Shown piece by piece: positions 1 through 5,388 of a DNA stretch of 5,388 nt. The stretch spans positions 1-5,388 of the forward strand of contig JAIXSW010000573.1 of the NCBI GenBank assembly GCA_027484495.1. The letters are read 5' to 3'. The stretch comes from Gammaproteobacteria bacterium. Its GTDB lineage: Bacteria > Pseudomonadota > Gammaproteobacteria > Enterobacterales > Alteromonadaceae. The stretch's first letter is position 1. The number at the start of each line of letters is the position of its first letter. The translations under genes and the position numbers were made by a program. The notes under the pieces are model-generated. The model did not search any database. It worked only from the letters and a program-made list of their open reading frames with translations, and was not told the DNA's origin.

Positions 1-148
1 AACATAACTTATAGCTGTCTGCCAGTGCCGGCAATTCGCACTGTAGCCATTGCGCAAAAGCGTCGACACTGATACCTGCCTGATGGAGACTGCCACCGGC
101 CAATACGGCGGCACCATAAGGATTTGTTGCCAGCATTGAAGTGATCAC
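1..148 (-). CDS. Partial hypothetical protein, translationally coupled to natB; C-terminus beyond the left edge
   Basis: An open frame of 49 codons starts with GTG at 148, sharing bases with the natB stop codon (GTGA overlap), and stays open to the window edge. A purine-rich GAGAAGG (165-159) lies about 10 bases upstream of the GTG, which favours this start over the in-frame ATG at 136, which would be about 22 bases from that site. The product begins VITSMLATNPYGAAVLAGG and continues with a mixed, mostly soluble-looking sequence containing WLQCELPAL. I do not recognise the family. Many NatAB-type exporters are followed by a CPBP-family membrane protease, but this N-terminus has no obvious membrane segment and does not look like one. 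The overlap suggests translation depends on ribosomes finishing natB. The frame is only partly visible, so both the existence of the gene and its start are moderate calls. Confidence 0.6.
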   Translation of the reverse strand, partial: MITSMLATNPYGAAVLAGGSLHQAGISVDAFAQWLQCELPALADSYKLC

Positions 149-1347
149 CGGAATAATACCTTCTCGCGCTGGAACCAACTGACACAAAACGCAATCAATA
201 CACCTGCCAGCACCACAGTAGAGGCGATCACCAGCGTTAAAATCCCCATATCGATGGTGCCTTTCACCAGCTCTTTAATACACAAGGAGATATTGGTCAT
301 TGGGATCAATGCCGTTTTCCAGTTCAGTTCAACCCCCGGTAACATTGCCAGCGCCAGCGGTACAAACACCAGAATACTCATCGGACCGATATAATTTTGC
401 GCTTCTTTAAAACTGCGGGCATAAATCGACAGCGACAATAACGCGCTGGCGAAAATCATCGTCAGGGGGATCAACATCGCGAGGATCAGCATCAAATCGG
501 CAAAGCCGAGCGCTGACATCGCCTTCGCGACCACATCAACACCCGCCAGCGAGCCAATCAGATAACCCCAGCCACCAAAACTCAACACGGTAATCAATGC
601 CGTGGCCAACCCTGTGGTCAACACCGTCAGAAATTTACCCAGTACCAGACTGCTGCGGCTGATGGGACAAATCAACAAAGTCTCCAGCGTGCCGCGTTCT
701 TTTTCGCCGGCACCGATATCAATTGCCGGGTACGAGCAGCCCATAAAACATAACGGTACCAACAGATATGCAATCCAGCCGCCCAGTTTCTCACCCAAGT
801 TCTCGCGGTTCTCTGCGCTGGATACTTTGTTGATCTGTACCGGTTCTAATATTGCATCGACCTGTTTACCGGTAACACCTACTGACTCAAGCCTTGCCAG
901 CTGCAGCTGCCGGCTATAGTCTTTGACCAAATCTTTCAGATAGTTGCCAATTAAATCCAGCACCGGTGCTGTGTTATAAATCACCGTCCACTGACTTTGC
1001 GCCAACTCAGTTGAACCGGCAGCAAAATCGGCCGGAATAATGACAGCAAGATCAAACTGACCGTCACGAATGGCCTGACGCAGCGCTTCTGGCTCAGTCA
1101 ACTCTGTCGAAACCTGTTTAAAATTCTTGTGATAAAACAGCTGCCCGGCAAATGCCGGCGCTTTGTCGGCATTGATAATGACGTATTTGTGCTCTTCAGC
1201 CTGCGCGCTGGCCGTGACGTTGGCCGCCACCAAACCAAGCAAACCAAAAATCACCGGGAAAATCAGCACCGGTAACAAAATCACAAACATTAAGGTTTTA
1301 CGATCCCGACTCAGCTCTAATAATTCTTTCAGATACACTTGCCACAT
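145..1347 (-). CDS. natB: NatB-type ABC-2 transporter permease
   Basis: This 400-residue inner-membrane protein is the permease half of a two-gene ABC exporter with the ATPase encoded just upstream. The layout is typical of the ABC2_membrane_3/NatB group: a cytoplasmic N-terminus, a first membrane segment at about 19-42, a large extracytoplasmic domain at about 43-185, then a membrane bundle at roughly 187-211, 232-265, 283-310, 321-341 and 366-390. The conserved cytoplasmic motif GEKERGTLETLL (214-225) follows the second membrane segment, as is usual in this family. The start is well supported: the ATG overlaps the natA TGA by one base (TGATG), and AGGAG (1360-1356) sits 8 bases upstream inside natA, so the two proteins are probably made in step. 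NatAB of Bacillus subtilis exports Na+, but related pairs move other substrates, so sodium export is inferred from family membership only. Length and membrane pattern look complete. Confidence 0.9.
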   Translation of the reverse strand: MWQVYLKELLELSRDRKTLMFVILLPVLIFPVIFGLLGLVAANVTASAQAEEHKYVIINADKAPAFAGQLFYHKNFKQVSTELTEPEALRQAIRDGQFDLAVIIPADFAAGSTELAQSQWTVIYNTAPVLDLIGNYLKDLVKDYSRQLQLARLESVGVTGKQVDAILEPVQINKVSSAENRENLGEKLGGWIAYLLVPLCFMGCSYPAIDIGAGEKERGTLETLLICPISRSSLVLGKFLTVLTTGLATALITVLSFGGWGYLIGSLAGVDVVAKAMSALGFADLMLILAMLIPLTMIFASALLSLSIYARSFKEAQNYIGPMSILVFVPLALAMLPGVELNWKTALIPMTNISLCIKELVKGTIDMGILTLVIASTVVLAGVLIAFCVSWFQREKVLFR

Positions 1348-2132
1348 CAGACTGACTCCTGCTTGATCACCGACATAAACGCCTGACGTAAATCGCCGTC
1401 CGCACTTAACTGGCGAAATGCCGCCAGACTGCCGTTAAAGGCACTGATCCCTTGGTTAATCACCACCACACGGTCACAGAGGCTGCTGACTTCATCTAAG
1501 TGGTGGGTCGAGAAAATCACCGGAGTGCCGGCCATTTTTAACGATCGGATAAAATCCAACACCGTTTGTGTGGTCATAATATCAAGACCCGTGGTTGGTT
1601 CATCCAGCACGACTAATGCAGGCGAATGCACGACCGCGCGGGCAATGGCTGTTTTTTGCTTCATACCGGAAGACATCAGTTCCGCGCGGCGGCTGGCAAA
1701 GCTATGCATATCCAGCAGCGTGAACAACTCGTCGATACGCTGGCGCAAAGCCGCTTCCGTCATGCCATGCAGGCGGGCAAAATATGCAACGTTTTCAAAA
1801 GCAGTCAGCCGGCCATACAGCCCGGTACTACTGGATAAAAATCCGATGCGACGGCGCGCCAATAACGGGTCTCGCAGCACATCTTTACCGTCCATCAGGA
1901 TCGCGCCGGCATCTGGTTTTAAAGCAGTGGATAACATCCGCAGCGTGGTGGTCTTGCCGGCGCCATTGGGTCCGAGCAGGCCAATCACCTGCCCGTTCTC
2001 GCAATTAAAACTGACATCACGGACTGAACAAAAACTGCGACCGGTATAACGCACATCCTGTAATTCGGCTTCACTGAGTTTCTGGCCTTTCTCGAGCGCA
2101 AAAGCTTTTGCCAGCTGACGGATCTCAATCAT
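1347..2132 (-). CDS. natA: NatA-type ABC transporter ATP-binding protein
   Basis: This 261-residue cytoplasmic ATPase should power the NatB permease. Visible motifs are Walker A GPNGAGKT (54-61), the signature SSGMKQK (154-160, the NatA-family variant of LSGGQ), Walker B LVVLDEPT (173-180), the D-loop TGLD (181-184) and the H-switch histidine in FSTHH (about 210). The usual Q-loop glutamine is not present: the segment reads GFLSSSTGLYGRLT (97-110), where serines occupy the expected place, a form that I recall as common in NatA-like proteins. Residues about 12-35 are a short insertion between the first beta strand and the VRDVSF strand. The ATG lies 31 bases after the DUF3025 stop; the nearest purine-rich site is AGGG about 13 bases upstream, so initiation may be weak. 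The stop overlaps the natB start. Role as exporter ATPase is firm; the substrate is not shown. Confidence 0.92.
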   Translation of the reverse strand: MIEIRQLAKAFALEKGQKLSEAELQDVRYTGRSFCSVRDVSFNCENGQVIGLLGPNGAGKTTTLRMLSTALKPDAGAILMDGKDVLRDPLLARRRIGFLSSSTGLYGRLTAFENVAYFARLHGMTEAALRQRIDELFTLLDMHSFASRRAELMSSGMKQKTAIARAVVHSPALVVLDEPTTGLDIMTTQTVLDFIRSLKMAGTPVIFSTHHLDEVSSLCDRVVVINQGISAFNGSLAAFRQLSADGDLRQAFMSVIKQESV

Positions 2133-2163
2133 ATCTTTTAAGTTTCCCTATGCGAGTGCAGCA

Positions 2164-3012
2164 TTACAAACCATTGGCAGTCGCATGCCGTTTTGGCCGG
2201 AAATAACTGACATCCTGATAAAAATCCGCAGTCTGTAATCCCTGATACCAACCGGGAATGCCCAATAATGGTAAAGGACTCATCTGCTGCCGAAAATCAG
2301 TTAACGTGAATTCTGCAATTTGTTTACTTAATGTAGTATCAACGAATTCAACCTGTTGCGGCAATGACCAACAACAAAATTCTGCCGGCACCGGCAATGG
2401 CCATAATTTCGCAGTCAGACCGATAAAGGGCCGCGTCAGCATTTCATAATTGGCATGACCAAAAATCAACGGCGTCACCCCGTTGCCGTGATGCCAGCGC
2501 TCCCGTTCTGACCAGAAAGCCTGCTGCCATTGATGCGCGCGCAACGCTTGCACCAGATCCTGCTGACCTGGCGGGCATAACAGCAAAACACCACATTCAT
2601 CAAATAACGTCAGCTGGTGGCGCAGCGCTGAACGATTTTTACTGCCATGCAAAGCGATTTCGCTCAGATGCCGCTGATTCAGCGCTTGTTTGCTGTTGGG
2701 AAACAAGGTCCAGATACAGGCACCAAACAAATCATGCCAATTGTCGGGACGGGTCGGCACTTGTTGAGTGTCGGCGATAAACACCTCGTAATAACGCGGG
2801 TCGTGCTGACACGTCGCCGTATCGACAAAGCCCACCACACTGTGTGGGTGCAATTGCTGTAGCCAGTCAGTCAGTACTGCCGGTGTTGGAAATTTTGTTT
2901 GCTCGGACAGCGGCAATGCCGCGCACAGCCACCGGTAAGCCGGATGATCACAGAGGATTTGCGCATCCCAGTGCTCTGGCGCAACAAAACGTTGATTTTT
3001 GACAACTATCAT
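2164..3012 (-). CDS. DUF3025 family protein of unknown function
   Basis: This 282-residue protein matches what I know of the proteobacterial DUF3025 family. Recognisable blocks are YYEVFIADTQQVPTR then NWHDLFGACIWTLFP and a KQALNQRH segment (74-115), LTLFDECGVLL (134-144), an FGHANYEML block (184-192), IPGWY (252-256) and a terminal FYQDVSYFRPKR (264-275). No enzymatic function is established for the family to my knowledge. There is no signal peptide or membrane segment, so it is probably cytoplasmic. It contains eight cysteines (21, 30, 68, 99, 140, 146, 213, 214) and is rich in Trp and His. It is the first gene of the minus-strand block, 31 bases ahead of natA, and is divergent from asnB. 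The ATG at 3012 has no good Shine-Dalgarno; GGAG is about 24 bases upstream. The frame has a TAA 39 bases upstream and no ATG, GTG or TTG between it and 3012. Confidence 0.85.
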   Translation of the reverse strand: MIVVKNQRFVAPEHWDAQILCDHPAYRWLCAALPLSEQTKFPTPAVLTDWLQQLHPHSVVGFVDTATCQHDPRYYEVFIADTQQVPTRPDNWHDLFGACIWTLFPNSKQALNQRHLSEIALHGSKNRSALRHQLTLFDECGVLLLCPPGQQDLVQALRAHQWQQAFWSERERWHHGNGVTPLIFGHANYEMLTRPFIGLTAKLWPLPVPAEFCCWSLPQQVEFVDTTLSKQIAEFTLTDFRQQMSPLPLLGIPGWYQGLQTADFYQDVSYFRPKRHATANGL

Positions 3013-3053
3013 TAGATTGACCGCACCACTGAAAGGCTCCAGGCTGGGTTACT

Positions 3054-3082
3054 TTGCAAAAAGCGGTAAAAAGCGCTTGCAA
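3054..3082. repeat. Tandem AAAAAGCG repeat flanked by TTGCAA palindromes
   Basis: AAAAAGCG occurs at 3058-3065 and again at 3068-3075, a 10-base period that puts both copies on the same face of the helix. The pair is bracketed by the self-complementary hexamer TTGCAA at 3054-3059 and 3077-3082. It lies in the divergent intergenic region, so a protein bound here could affect both the DUF3025-natAB block and asnB. No known regulator is identified; the repeat is observed directly, while its role as an operator is inference. Confidence 0.4.
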
Positions 3083-3084
3083 TT

Positions 3085-3102
3085 TCTGCCCATGCTGGCA
3101 GA
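3085..3102. promoter_or_regulatory. Inverted repeat (TCTGCC/GGCAGA) in the asnB upstream region
   Basis: TCTGCC (3085-3090) and GGCAGA (3097-3102) are perfect complements around a 6-base spacer. In RNA this would be a short hairpin in the asnB leader if transcription starts upstream of it; in DNA it could be a dyad operator. The right arm can alternatively pair with CTGCCA at 3131-3136. Function is not demonstrated. Confidence 0.35.
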
Positions 3103-3111
3103 GTCAGGGAG

Positions 3112-3127
3112 GTACGTCTAAACGTAC
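3112..3127. promoter_or_regulatory. Perfect inverted repeat GTACGT-N4-ACGTAC upstream of asnB
   Basis: Six-base perfect arms (3112-3117 and 3122-3127) flank the spacer CTAA, 53 bases before the asnB start codon. A 16-base symmetric site is typical of a dimeric regulator's operator, but I cannot match it to a named protein. It could equally be the inner stem of a longer leader hairpin. I could not assign a convincing -35/-10 pair near it; CATACT at 3127-3132 is the nearest -10-like hexamer and has no good -35 at 17 bases. Confidence 0.4.
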
Positions 3128-3167
3128 ATACTGCCAAATGAAATGATTTTTTTCGGATTAACCAATA

Positions 3168-3172
3168 CGGAG
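3168..3172 (+). promoter_or_regulatory. Ribosome binding site of asnB
   Basis: CGGAG lies 8 bases ahead of the ATG at 3181. It supports that start, which is also required because the second residue must be the catalytic cysteine. Confidence 0.75.
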
Positions 3173-3180
3173 TTTTTACC

Positions 3181-4845
3181 ATGTGTTCGATATTTGGGGT
3201 GCTTGACATCAAAACGGATGTTAAAGCGTTGCGTCAGCAGGCGCTACAGTTATCTAAGTTATTACGCCACCGCGGTCCTGACTGGTCTGGGGTCTGGAAT
3301 GACAATAATGCCATCCTCGTGCATGAACGTCTGGCGATTGTAGATACTGAGAACGGTGCCCAGCCGCTGATTAACCCAAATCGAAATCACATTCTGGCAG
3401 TGAATGGTGAGATTTATAATCACAAGAATTTAGAGAAAAATTTAACCGTCGACTACAGCTTTCAGACCAAATCGGATTGTGAAGTGATCCTGCCGTTGTA
3501 CCTGGAACACGGCGCGGAGTTTATTGACCAGTTACAGGGCATGTTTGCCTTTATTCTGTATGACGCCGAACAACAGCGTTATCTGATTGCCCGCGACCAT
3601 ATCGGCATTATCCCGTTGTATTACGGCTATGACGAGCATGGCCAGCTGTATGTCGCATCGGAATTAAAAGCCTTAGTGCCAGTCTGCAAGCAAATGCAGG
3701 AATTCCCGCCAGGCCATTATTTTGATTCGAAGATTGGCAAACTGGTGAAATACTATCAGCGCAGCTGGATGAGCTATGACGCGGTTAAAGATAATCCGGC
3801 CGACCTCGGCGAACTAAAAGCTGCGCTGGAACAGTCAGTGAAAAGTCACCTGATGTCTGACGTACCTTATGGTGTGTTGTTATCCGGCGGCTTGGATTCG
3901 AGCCTGATCTCAGCCATTACCCAGCAATTTGCCCGTAACCGCGTGGAAGACGACGGCGCTTCTGAAGCCTGGTGGCCACGTCTGCACTCTTTTGCTGTCG
4001 GTTTACCCGGCTCACCAGATTTAAAAGCCGCCCGCACTGTCGCTGACGCCATCGGCACCGTCCACCATGAAGTGAACTTCACTGTGCAGGAAGGTATCGA
4101 TGCACTGCGCGATGTAGTGTATTTCCTCGAAACTTATGACGTCACCACCATCCGCGCCTCGACACCGATGTATCTGATGGCGCGCAAAATTAAGGCGATG
4201 GGCATCAAAATGGTGCTGTCTGGTGAAGGTTCAGACGAGATCTTCGGTGGTTATCTGTATTTCCATAAAGCGCCGAATGCCAAAGAGTTCCACGAAGAAA
4301 CATTACGCAAACTGGACCGGCTGCATATGTTCGACTGCAACCGTGCCAACAAAGCGATGTCGGCCTGGGGTATTGAAGCCCGGGTGCCATTCCTTGACAA
4401 ACATTTTATGGATGTGGCGATGCAGTTAAACCCACAAGCCAAAATGTGTGGCAACGGCAAAATGGAAAAACACATCCTGCGTGAAGCCTTTGAAGGGCTG
4501 CTGCCAAAAGAAATCTTATGGCGGCAAAAAGAGCAGTTCTCCGATGGGGTTGGTTACAGCTGGATTGACAGCTTAAAAGCCTTCGCCGAAAAAGAGGTGT
4601 CGGACCAACAAATGGCCACCGCCAGCTTCCGCTTCCCGATCAATACGCCGGATACCAAAGAAGGTTATTTATACCGTACCATCTTTGAGGAACATTTCCC
4701 CCATCCGGCTGCGATTGCCTGCGTGCCTGGCGGTAAATCAGTCGCCTGTTCGACTCCAGAAGCCTTAGCCTGGGATGCAAAAATGGCGCAACTGACCGAC
4801 CCATCGGGCCGCGCAGTGCGTGATGTGCACGAACAAGGTTATTAA
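3181..4845 (+). CDS. asnB: Asparagine synthetase B (glutamine-hydrolysing)
   Basis: This cytoplasmic enzyme makes asparagine from aspartate, ATP and glutamine (EC 6.3.5.4), through a beta-aspartyl-AMP intermediate. The 554 residues match the length of E. coli AsnB and resemble it along the whole chain. The N-terminal class II glutaminase domain (about 2-190) starts MCSIFG with nucleophile Cys2, exposed after Met removal, and keeps the glutamine-pocket residues Arg50, Asn75-Gly76 and Asp99. The C-terminal synthetase domain carries the pyrophosphate loop SGGLDS (235-240), the SGEGSDEIFGGY block (347-358, with Glu349 equivalent to the E. coli catalytic Glu348), ARVPFLD (400-406) and the WRQKEQFSDG block containing Lys450. 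The start has a good RBS at 3168-3172. The gene stands alone: divergent from the DUF3025 gene and closed by a strong terminator. The structured leader may be its control region. All key residues are present, so it should be active. Confidence 0.98.
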   Translation: MCSIFGVLDIKTDVKALRQQALQLSKLLRHRGPDWSGVWNDNNAILVHERLAIVDTENGAQPLINPNRNHILAVNGEIYNHKNLEKNLTVDYSFQTKSDCEVILPLYLEHGAEFIDQLQGMFAFILYDAEQQRYLIARDHIGIIPLYYGYDEHGQLYVASELKALVPVCKQMQEFPPGHYFDSKIGKLVKYYQRSWMSYDAVKDNPADLGELKAALEQSVKSHLMSDVPYGVLLSGGLDSSLISAITQQFARNRVEDDGASEAWWPRLHSFAVGLPGSPDLKAARTVADAIGTVHHEVNFTVQEGIDALRDVVYFLETYDVTTIRASTPMYLMARKIKAMGIKMVLSGEGSDEIFGGYLYFHKAPNAKEFHEETLRKLDRLHMFDCNRANKAMSAWGIEARVPFLDKHFMDVAMQLNPQAKMCGNGKMEKHILREAFEGLLPKEILWRQKEQFSDGVGYSWIDSLKAFAEKEVSDQQMATASFRFPINTPDTKEGYLYRTIFEEHFPHPAAIACVPGGKSVACSTPEALAWDAKMAQLTDPSGRAVRDVHEQGY

Positions 4846-4851
4846 ATAGGT

Positions 4852-4886
4852 AAAACAGCCCCGGCCCAGTGCCGGGGTTGTTTTTT
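4852..4886 (+). terminator. Rho-independent terminator of asnB
   Basis: A GC-rich stem, CCCCGGC (4859-4865) with GCCGGGG (4871-4877) around the loop CCAGT, is extended outward by a G-U pair and ACA/TGT-type pairing into the A and T tracts. It is followed by a T run (4881-4886). It begins 7 bases after the asnB stop and should end its transcript. Confidence 0.95.
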
Positions 4887-4894
4887 CTGGCGTT

Positions 4895-4917
4895 GATCAG
4901 CGCCGAGCGGGCTGATT
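4895..4917. other. Second hairpin just after the asnB terminator
   Basis: ATCAGC (4896-4901) pairs with GCTGAT (4911-4916). With G4902 bulged, CC (4903-4904) can add pairs with GG (4909-4910), giving about eight pairs around a GAGC loop. Only three T residues follow, so it is weak as a terminator. It could protect a 3' end, act as a backup stop, or be a chance feature. Confidence 0.35.
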
Positions 4918-4972
4918 TCGTCGCAGTCCTCCATGCACTTCTCTCACTGCTGTATTCCGGCTGGCGAATTTC

Positions 4973-4981
4973 TGCTAAATT
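4973..4981 (+). promoter_or_regulatory. Possible extended -10 promoter of the downstream exported-protein gene
   Basis: TG-C-TAAATT at 4973-4981 resembles an extended -10 element (TGnTATAAT, four of six in the hexamer). No good -35 lies 17 bases upstream. The terminator at 4852-4886 means the gene at 5042 needs its own promoter in this 155-base spacer, and this is the best candidate I see. Confidence 0.3.
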
Positions 4982-4982
4982 A

Positions 4983-5004
4983 GCGGCTTTGTTGTCAGAG
5001 CCGC
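4983..5004 (+). other. Stem-loop in the putative 5' leader of the exported-protein gene
   Basis: GCGGCT (4983-4988) and AGCCGC (4999-5004) are perfect complements around a 10-base loop. If transcription starts just after the -10-like motif at 4976-4981, this hairpin would be at or near the very 5' end of the mRNA, where such stems often stabilise transcripts. No T tract follows, so it is not a terminator. Confidence 0.35.
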
Positions 5005-5041
5005 CTGCAGTTATTCCAACTGACGCACTGTTGAGAGCACC

Positions 5042-5388
5042 ATGAATCTGTTAGTCAAATCGCTGTATTGCATTGTTTTTATTGCCATTTATACTCCAGC
5101 AGTCAACGCCAGTCAGGCCTTAACCGGGTTATGGATCACGGATTTGCAGGGCCAGAGTCTGGCCGATCCGCAAACATCAGGGCTGACCTGGTGGAACGGT
5201 GAGCTGCTCAGTCTCGGCGACCAAAGCGCTGCCCCGGATCTGCGGATGAAAATTTTCCGCATTGCCCCTGAAACCGGCCGTTTTATCACGGCACCGATCC
5301 CAATTACGTTGTCAGATGAGGTACGCAAAAGCTGTTTTGGCGACTATCTGGCAAATTCTCCCGATTTGGAAGCACTTACCTGGGACCG
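5042..5388 (+). CDS. Exported protein, possibly phytase-like/esterase-like beta-propeller; 3' end outside the window
   Basis: The frame is open from ATG 5042 to the edge (115 codons seen). The N-terminus is a clear Sec signal peptide: MNLLVK, a hydrophobic core at about 8-18, then a PAVNA site with cleavage expected after Ala23. The mature part begins SQALTGLWITDLQGQ and has SGLTWWNGELLSLGD (45-59), KIFRIAPETG and, near the edge, SPDLEALTWD. A searched-for-treasure style 'SGL.W..G.L..L.D' strand followed by 'DLEAL.WD' recalls the esterase-like activity of phytase or SdiA-regulated-like propeller proteins, but this is recognition by eye over a fragment. The upstream GAGAG (5033-5037) is a poor, close RBS (4 bases). 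Cys10 is inside the signal core and does not sit in a lipobox, so a soluble periplasmic or secreted protein is more likely than a lipoprotein. CDS call is firm; family is tentative. Confidence 0.8.
   Translation, partial: MNLLVKSLYCIVFIAIYTPAVNASQALTGLWITDLQGQSLADPQTSGLTWWNGELLSLGDQSAAPDLRMKIFRIAPETGRFITAPIPITLSDEVRKSCFGDYLANSPDLEALTWD

Noticed and set aside
9..194. Minus-strand frame of 61 codons overlapping the end of natB
   Set aside because: It starts inside natB in another frame, has an Arg/Ser/Cys-rich shadow-like product, and competes with the better GTGA-coupled frame over the same bases.
1525..2049. Long plus-strand frame of 174 codons antisense to natA
   Set aside because: natA has complete ATPase motifs in the opposite strand, and the antisense product has no recognisable domain.
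3077..3098. Sigma-54-like promoter on the minus strand ahead of the DUF3025 gene
   Set aside because: The GG and GC elements are separated by 9 bases, but sigma-54 promoters need 10, and the -24 box is a poor match.
3092..3121. Nine-codon leader peptide (MLAESGRYV) upstream of asnB
   Set aside because: It has no Asn codons and no convincing Shine-Dalgarno, so there is no reason to see an asparagine attenuation peptide.
3012..3212. Minus-strand frame of 66 codons covering the asnB start
   Set aside because: It overlaps the conserved N-terminus of asnB in antisense and occupies the divergent promoter region; no recognisable product.
3143..3343. Plus-strand frame of 66 codons starting 38 bases before asnB
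   Set aside because: It lacks a ribosome binding site and runs mostly inside asnB out of frame; the product looks like shadow translation.
5042..5388. Lipoprotein signal at Cys10 of the exported protein
   Set aside because: The residues before Cys10 (KSLY) do not form a lipobox and the hydrophobic core continues after it; a normal signal peptidase site at PAVNA fits better.

Overview
The window looks like core chromosome of a gammaproteobacterium, roughly half G+C. The main evidence is the asparagine synthetase, which matches the 554-residue Escherichia coli AsnB pattern along its whole length. A DUF3025 protein points the same way. I cannot place it more precisely; a marine or freshwater Alteromonadales or Aeromonadales relative is only a guess.

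The left part (1-3012) is a minus-strand block, read right to left. It starts with a DUF3025 protein of unknown function (3012-2164). A NatA-type ABC ATPase follows after 31 bases (2132-1347), then a NatB-type ABC-2 permease whose start codon overlaps the natA stop as TGATG (1347-145). A further reading frame begins inside the natB stop codon as GTGA and runs off the left edge (148-1). The tight spacing suggests one transcript. NatA and NatB together would form a membrane exporter; Na+ is the textbook substrate of this family, but the sequence does not prove a substrate here.

The centre (3013-3180) is a 168-base divergent intergenic region between the DUF3025 gene and asnB. It is unusually structured: a tandem 8-base repeat with 10-base periodicity flanked by TTGCAA palindromes, then a 6+6 inverted repeat, then a GTACGT/ACGTAC inverted repeat. 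Two of the arms could form alternative hairpins in the asnB leader.

The right part is plus-strand. asnB (3181-4845) encodes glutamine-hydrolysing asparagine synthetase, with all the expected catalytic residues, and ends at a strong intrinsic terminator (4852-4886). After a 155-base spacer holding two further hairpins and a weak extended -10 motif comes the start of an exported protein (5042 to the edge). It has a clear signal peptide and resembles the phytase-like/esterase-like beta-propeller group.

I see no tRNA, rRNA, CRISPR array, insertion sequence or other mobile element. Most of the window is ordinary housekeeping and transport DNA; the least explained parts are the asnB leader, the partial frame after natB, and the DUF3025 protein.
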